Positions 58,201-64,000 of a DNA stretch of 64,000 nt are shown piece by piece; within the stretch, counting starts at the first letter, position 1; every line of letters begins with the position of its first letter. Under the pieces are notes generated by a model that ran no database searches, was not told the origin of the DNA, and was given only the letters and a program-made list of their open reading frames with translations. A program made the position numbers and the translations under genes. The stretch is taken from positions 658,410 to 722,409 of the forward strand of contig NW_019091394.1 of NCBI RefSeq assembly GCF_001949145.1. The letters are read 5' to 3'. The stretch comes from Acanthaster planci. Lineage: Eukaryota > Echinodermata > Asteroidea > Valvatida > Acanthasteridae.

Positions 58201-61200
58201 AATTTGTATGCAGCACTGGAACTGAAGGCCGCTGGTGTTGTAACCAGCACCACAACCGCATGTTTTGGCACGCTGATGTTACATGCTTAATTGCAGCACG
58301 TTGTACATGTACCTGATGTGTCCTTGTTATCGTCTTTACAACAGTGTGCCCACTTAATGCTATTTTTTCATCGTGAAACCTTTTGATCTAAGAAATAGCC
58401 ATCAAAAGAAAGGGTTGGACAGTATCACCGGAAACAAATTTGTTTCCCTTGTATATATATGAATATTCCCCCCCAAAAAATTTCATATAGTGAGGACAAA
58501 ATATTGCTACCTGAACCCATTCGGGTTTTAACTTTTTTAAGGTCCAGGTTTGCTTTGTAGAATTCTAGAGAAATTCACTGTGTCTTGTTCAAAAATAAGT
58601 TGAACGCGGTTGTATAACATCAAATGGTGTGCTTGCTATCTGTTGTTAGATGAACATGTAAACACAAGGTTGCACAAAATTTGACTCGAGCAACGTTTAA
58701 AAAGTGGGAATAAAGTGTTAAAGCCTAGATGTTTCATCCGTCTTGCCAGTCGCAACAGGCCTTCTGAAGTGGTCATACACCGAATCCAACTACACATTCC
58801 CAGATGTCTTCTCCGCCTGGGCAGACCTCGATGCTGGATTCACGCAGCTGTTGCAAGAATATCTTGAAGAGGTGAGAAAGGTGTCATGTTTCTTCCGTTC
58901 AAAACGAGGGAGGGCCTCTCAACAATGCCTTTGCCCAAAACCTTTGAAAATAAGGTGTGACTAACCGAGTTGACTAACGCTAAATGTGACCCGTCATGAC
59001 AAAATGAGAGCAACGTCGCATCCCGCTCTTTCCCATTTTGAGAGTTCAATTCAAAGTCATGGAAGTGGAGGTCAGTTTTTGGTGGTTTGTAATATTTGGA
59101 AAGGGTCACCTGTCTCCTATTTAATTCCAAATATTTTGCAGGATCTGATATTTAAAAAATGTCATTTTCTCAGCAATTTTGACAGTATTAGCATTATTCG
59201 TGTCTGCAAATGTTGAACAATGTCAGGAACAAAGACGCAGAGCTGCTAGAATAATGCTTCATTGTCACCTTACGCCGGTACTTTTACCTAAGTGTCCCAC
59301 GTATATACATGTACCACAGGAAAGCTCTTTTCCGGCTGAAATCAACAGTATCAAAATCTCAATTTTTTAAAATTCCAACTTGCAGCTCATTTTGTGGTGA
59401 CAGGTCACAATTGCCAAGTGAACTGAATCTCCTGATAGATCCAGTTAGAGCTCAGGATACAAGTCAGGACCTCACAGCTGGGGACGAGTGCTGCAGGATG
59501 CTCAAGTGCAGTCATTATGTCACTGTTTTTCCTGTGCATTTAATTTTTTTTCTAGGTACTGCAAAATTTCTGGCGAAATGTCCAGGTAATTATTGTTCCA
59601 CGTGTACTGTGGAGACCAACTTCATACCAGTGGACAGAGGTTAATGTTTTATTTTAATTGAGGGTTATCTGATTGGGTGATATCCAGTTGCACATCTGGG
59701 GGAGAGGGGGGGTTGGCACAGCCAATGTGGGCCTCGTCTGTCATGTCTGTATTTTAACCATGTTTAAAAAAAAAATTTGATTTGGATTTCACTGGCATTT
59801 TTCCCTAGCCCTCTTCAGTTAATGAAATATGGAAGGGCTACGTAGCACTATGATCAGAATGTCGACAAAAATATAATATCAAATATTTCAGAGCACTGAT
59901 TTGATATTATATTCCGCTTTGGTTAATGCCGACACGTATCTGCCAATGATATCCTATTAAATTACAACGTGAATGCGACATTTTTGTACATGGATTAGAC
60001 TAAATAGTACTCTGTGGTTAGGTAGTGGCACAAATCGGATATGGGTAGAGATTTCCTGAAATTGCCCCATTTTTAAAATTGCACACCCCAGGTAGGATTA
60101 TGTGCATTTATGAAAATCACTACCTGCGCATACCTTTCTCAGCATATATTCAGGCTAACTTCAGCAGTGGTTGTTCAGGAGGTTTTGTTGAGCTGCAGCT
60201 CCATGGTTGAACAGAGCCGTATATAATCCCTCCTTCCTGTTGTCCAGCCTGCCAAATTCAGAAACAAGGAAGTGTACGGTAAATTCTCATTCATGGAGGA
60301 AAGGATAGAAACACATTTCACAGTGCTCACACCGCAATGCAGGTTGCTCTCGGTTGGCAAAACTGAAACTAAAAAAAACGAGCGAGCTTACCGAGATTAG
60401 CGCAGATGGTTTGCACAGGCTGGCCACACTTGCAACCAACCAGTGCAATATGTATCGGTCTCACCAAGTATTTACATGACTGCTAGAGAGCAAGTGCATA
60501 CGTAGATATCAATAGAGAGACACGTACGTGTAGCTTACATTTTAGACTCACTGTTTGCAAACAGCGGCGCCTGAGAACACTGGCAAAGTAGGATTTTGCA
60601 AGCCAGCCTGCTGTGTTTACAGCCTGTGGGTGGTGAAGTGATAATTGAATTGAGGTTACAATTGGCAACAGGACGCACATTATTTCGGATAATGAAGATG
60701 GGCATTGGCACGAAGAAGATGAAACCCAGATCAGTGGTAGCCTCTTGTATTATTGTAAGCATAAAGGAAGGGAAAAAAATTTGATCTCTGTGTTTGCTTG
60801 GGCAGTTCTCAAGGTATAGGAAATCCTTCAAGGAAATCTTAGCCGAATCGAAGAAAGTCAGTGACCTCCAGAAAGAGAAAGAGAGAACAGCAAACAAGGT
60901 TACGGCGGTTTCTAGCAAGGTGAGACTAATCGATCCATCAATTTGTTAATGGGGTTGTATTCGATCATTCAGGGAGTAGTTCTACAGCTGATATACATGT
61001 ATCAATCATCCGGGTGGGTCACAAAGGACCCGTCGACATCACCCCTCCCGTCCCACAAGTAAAAGAAAATCTCATTTGAATTCACACACTGAATTAACCA
61101 GGGTCCGGCTCCACCCATCACAAATGACGCTCTCGATCCGCCCCAGTGCATTTTCACCATTCAGTTTTTGTTCAGTTAAAGCCAGATCCTGTTCCAAACT

Positions 61201-63960
61201 GCATGCAAAGTTTAGCACAGTGAAGCCAATTGTGGCCCAATGCACAGACAGTGTAGCCTTTCACCAAAATAATTGGAACCCTGTGTAGTCATTGGTAATC
61301 AACATCTCAATTCGACACTTGTTGTACCACCTGCCATTCAGTTAAGCATGCACATGTCTTTGTCGCTCATTGTGGCTTTGAGAGCATGAATAGATTTATT
61401 CACCATGTACTGCAGCTCCATCTGACAGGAAATTTGGCTCCGTCTTGGGCGGATGGGTATTAGAGATGACCCCTGATTGCAGATCCCTCTAGTTTAATTA
61501 CTTCCTTGTCAGTAACAACACAATCATTTATCTGTCAGACAGCATTCGGGACAATAGTTTGTATGCATGACCACCTCACACTGGTTAATCAATCAAAATG
61601 GGTCCTGTGCACAGAAGTAAAGTACATGTACATGTAATAACACTTTGTTGGCCACTTTAAAATACAGACACTGTACATGTAATGTGTTCTTTAAGCTTTA
61701 GTTTCAGAGTCGACAGAATTTTACTGGATATTTAAATTCTAATTTGCAACAGCAAAAGTGTGTTTAACTTCAGTTCATCACAAACTTACACGGTACCGAA
61801 ACTTTTCCTTCACTTGATGCAAAAAAAATCATCAAAGCTCTGATGGTGGCACTTTATGAGTGGGTGTGAACTTGTGCATTTATTAATTTAGACGTAGTCG
61901 GTTTGAAACATGTAAAATTATTTTCGAATGATATTTGATATATTGCCCCACAGTTAGAAGCTGCGAGAAAGGCAGCCAAGAAAAATGAAGGCAACGAGAA
62001 AGCTAAGGCGCACGTGACCAATATGGAGGCAGATCTGTATGTGGTAGGTTGCCATGGCAATGGAGGATTTAATTTTTGTTACATGACAAATTTCCAGCCA
62101 TCTTGACAATTTTTTGCGCCGCAATTTTTGCAAAGGGTTATTGAAGGGTTGTTTTATGCACCCTGAAATAAGACATGCTGAACACAGGAGCATGTTATAA
62201 TCAACTCACACTTCACATTAACAAGATCTCTACCACATTTTCCATTCTGTGTTGTGACATCGGTACTGAGTCATTTTTGGTATAATACTGTTTTTTGGAA
62301 GGCAAAGGCAAAAGATGAAGAAACTGAGGAGTTGCTGAGGAACGCAACTGCCGACTTTGAAAACTACAAGGTAAGGAGAATCAAGAGGAGAGGTGGATTC
62401 GGTGACAAGGAAAAAAAGGGACAACAGCTCGCCTGAAATCTTGGTATGGTTGGCATAAACTGGGTACGACCTTGAGTTGAAGAAATTTCTTGAGGTTGTG
62501 GCTGGAAGAAAAGTGGAGATGAAATAAAGGACAGAAGTGGCCTCTTATTTTTGGCATTTGAAGATCAGATTTCTGTAGGGATTTTACACCTCGTGTTCTG
62601 CATCCATCCCACCATTGATGATTAGACTGGCATTTTTCGTAAGAAATATGACCTTCGGGAATTTCTTTGTGATTTATCCAGGCATCGATGCTGAGGGACT
62701 CGCTCATAACACACTGTCAGTGCTTGAAGGATTTGCTGCAGAAAGGAACAGACTTGTGTCAGACAAAGTTGGACATCGCCAAGTCCATGCCGGATGATCC
62801 AGCCACAGCACCAGACCCTGGAGCTGGTGAGGATATCTTGAATTACTCTGGAGAGCATTTCTTGCTGGTCCCACCGCTGAAGTTGTGATTCCAAAGAAAG
62901 TCCTTTAGAGAGGGGCAGGGTAGGATGGGAGTGGTTTGGGGATGTTTTGGAGCACTGACTTTCACGTGTTAAAGCCCTTTCATTAATAAGAATTTGATGA
63001 GGACACTCACATGAAGAGCTGGTAGTAACACAACAGAAAGTTGCTCATTTTTCACGTGGCATGTTTGAGCTTGCAGTTCAGAAGAGGAAGACAAGGACAT
63101 AAATCTCAACCTGTGGCTGCGACTTTTTAAGAGGTCAACAGGGTTTGCTGTACAACTCCCGGCATTCCATAACCAGGCAATTACTTGCTGTTCATACTGA
63201 TTATCTCTGATTTTTATCCTTATTGCAGAGAACAACCGAAAGGTCGAGGCCATCTTCAACAAGTACCGTCTCCAGCTGTCCCCGAGGGATCCCACCTTGG
63301 AGCGTAACCTCCCGGCCCAGCGATACAAGACGTTACCCCCATCCCAAACCCAGTATCCTCCCAAGTCACCCAGGATCACCAATCAGTTGTCTGTGCCAGC
63401 GAAGCCAGTTGGAGGAAGACTCAGCAAACAGGCCGTGGCAATACCTGGTAAAGTGAACAATGCTCCAGTCCTTTTCGACATCATCCGCATGCTTCATGAC
63501 ACCCTAAAGCTGCTAAAACTTGGGAATTAAAAGAAAAAACTTCTGAAAACCAGCCAAATTAAGTCTGCTCACCTTCATACATTCAGAGCTCCTTTTTTGA
63601 CTGTTTGCTCTCTTACTGTTGTCAAAAGAACACAAGTCCAGCTTTGTTTTGCTGTAAGATTGTAGTCATTGGTGTGATTTTATCATTTACCGCATTTGTG
63701 TTGCTGCACTAGTTACTGCAAGCAGTTTTGTTGAGAATTTTGCTGGAGTGCTTTTTCATATCCTCCACACAACTGCTCATTGACAGTTTTGTTTTGCAAG
63801 CTTTTAGTCATCTTGCTTTCTGTTACTAGTGGCCGACCGCTGCTCTGATGTTGAGAGCGAGGAAGACGACGATGACTACATGATTCCCAACGAGGACATA
63901 ACGTCCAGGCAGTCCATCAAGAATGCACCACCGGAGCTACCGCCGAGAAATGGTGTCTGA
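55242..63960 (+). CDS. Predicted 350-aa helical BAR-like adaptor with YMIP and PxxPxR motifs, nine exons
   Basis: Exons 55242-55374, 58750-58871, 59556-59585 (30 nt), 60806-60919, 61954-62043, 62302-62370, 62682-62826, 63229-63447, 63830-63960, total 1053 nt with all phases matching. M at 55242 (or 55248, which has the better AACATGG context) starts MNMDGMKRAAKMLM. Residues about 60-234 are charged, heptad-like helix (LLQEYLEEVLQNFWRNVQFS, YRKSFKEILAESKKVSDL, LEAARKAAKKNEGNEKAKAH, ETEELLRNATADFENYK). The spacing resembles a BAR or F-BAR bundle that binds curved membrane (inference). Residues 235-307 are basic and Pro-rich; 316-330 acidic with Y324 in DDDDYMIPNED, an SH2-ligand-like YxxP; 341-347 PPELPPR, an SH3 PxxPxR ligand. 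I do not recognise the family. Confidence 0.8.
55532..55551. repeat. Perfect 20-bp palindrome
   Basis: gtcccaactatagttgggac, with further partial copies of the arm (ggtcccaactgcag about 115 nt upstream, agttgggaa just downstream). Could be the core of a small inverted-repeat element. Confidence 0.7.
56768..56798. promoter_or_regulatory. Tandem pair of RFX X-box-like palindromes
   Basis: gttgctatggcagc and gttgctgtggcaac, 17 nt apart centre to centre, match the GTTRCC-N-GGYAAC form with one or two deviations. In intron 1 of the BAR-like gene. Confidence 0.4.
59556..59585 (+). CDS. 30-nt microexon of BAR-like gene
   Basis: Follows an excellent acceptor (attttttttctag) and precedes GTAATT. In phase 0 it reads VLQNFWRNVQ, linking LLQEYLEE to FSRYRKSFKEIL as one continuous helix. 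Skipping keeps frame but removes about 15 angstroms of helix. Confidence 0.75.
62048..62061. promoter_or_regulatory. X-box-like palindrome beside a 5' splice site
   Basis: gttgccatggcaat, a near-perfect RFX-type site, begins 4 nt after the donor at 62044. Confidence 0.35.
63830..63960 (+). CDS. Last visible exon of BAR-like gene; end uncertain
   Basis: Starts after ctttctgttactag in phase 1 and reads VADRCSDVESEEDDDDYMIP to PPELPPRNGV-stop. The stop lies directly after AATG|GTGTCT, which could instead be a weak donor in phase 1. If spliced, the protein would continue beyond the window, for example into an SH2 or SH3 module. Confidence 0.7.
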
Positions 63961-64000
63961 CCCCTTTCAACTTACTCCACGTATTTCACTGATTTCTAGA

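Larger units (their letters stand above)
55375..58749. other. First intron of BAR-like gene
   Basis: No exon needed by phase. Holds a 20-bp perfect palindrome (55532-55551), poly-C/poly-A tracts (55870-55930, 56075-56120) and two adjacent X-box-like palindromes (56768-56798). Confidence 0.6.

Noticed and set aside
1..64000. CRISPR arrays, operons, prophage or defence islands
   Set aside because: The window is intron-containing animal DNA; its tandem repeats lack unique spacers and there are no polycistronic gene blocks.

Overview
This is eukaryotic, intron-rich animal genomic DNA, not a bacterial or phage region. Coding exons are small, with GT-AG (a few GC-AG) introns. They sit in A/T-run-rich non-coding DNA with SINE-like tRNA-derived sequences, inverted-repeat elements and minisatellites. 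Protein content and overall texture suggest an invertebrate deuterostome (echinoderm or lancelet-like). That placement is an inference: no mitochondrial, rRNA or lineage-diagnostic sequence is present.

Three protein-coding genes are supported by reading-frame and splice-phase continuity. (1) On +, from before about 692 to 36864, is the 3' two-thirds of a DOCK-D (zizimin; DOCK9/10/11-type) Rho-family guanine nucleotide exchange factor. The window enters it near the end of the DHR-1 (C2-like) domain and runs through the armadillo-like region, a Ser/Thr/Pro-rich linker and the catalytic DHR-2 domain to the stop codon. (2) On -, 51679 to 47143, is a complete five-coding-exon DIPK2-type (C3orf58/DIA1) divergent secretory-pathway kinase, 423 aa. 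It converges tail-to-tail on the DOCK gene. (3) On +, 55242 to 63960, is a nine-exon gene for a predicted 350-aa helical, BAR-like adaptor with a C-terminal acidic YMIP motif and a PxxPxR motif. I do not recognise its family. It is head-to-head with the kinase gene, and its 3' end may continue past the window.

The most interesting structure is in the DOCK gene. Two long introns each hold a set of small exons that begin and end in phase 1, so each can be included or skipped without shifting the frame. One set is three microexons (27, 27 and 33 nt) between 6343 and 10506. The other is six exons (60 to 240 nt), plus a doubtful 21-nt one, between 11611 and 25025. All of the second set encode basic or Ser/Thr/Pro-rich linker. 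Other points are a 15-nt microexon near the left edge, GC-AG introns in two genes, a recurrent RFX X-box-like palindrome, five inverted-repeat or tRNA-like repeat structures, three minisatellites, and an assembly gap (45159-45717) whose left edge is a 20-bp repeat found again beyond the gap.

Layout: 1-691 no supported gene; 692-36864 DOCK-D; 36865-47142 intergenic and UTR with repeats and the gap; 47143-51697 DIPK2 coding part, with a probable 5' UTR exon near 53829; 53550-55240 divergent promoter region; 55242-63960 BAR-like adaptor; 63961-64000 nothing identified.
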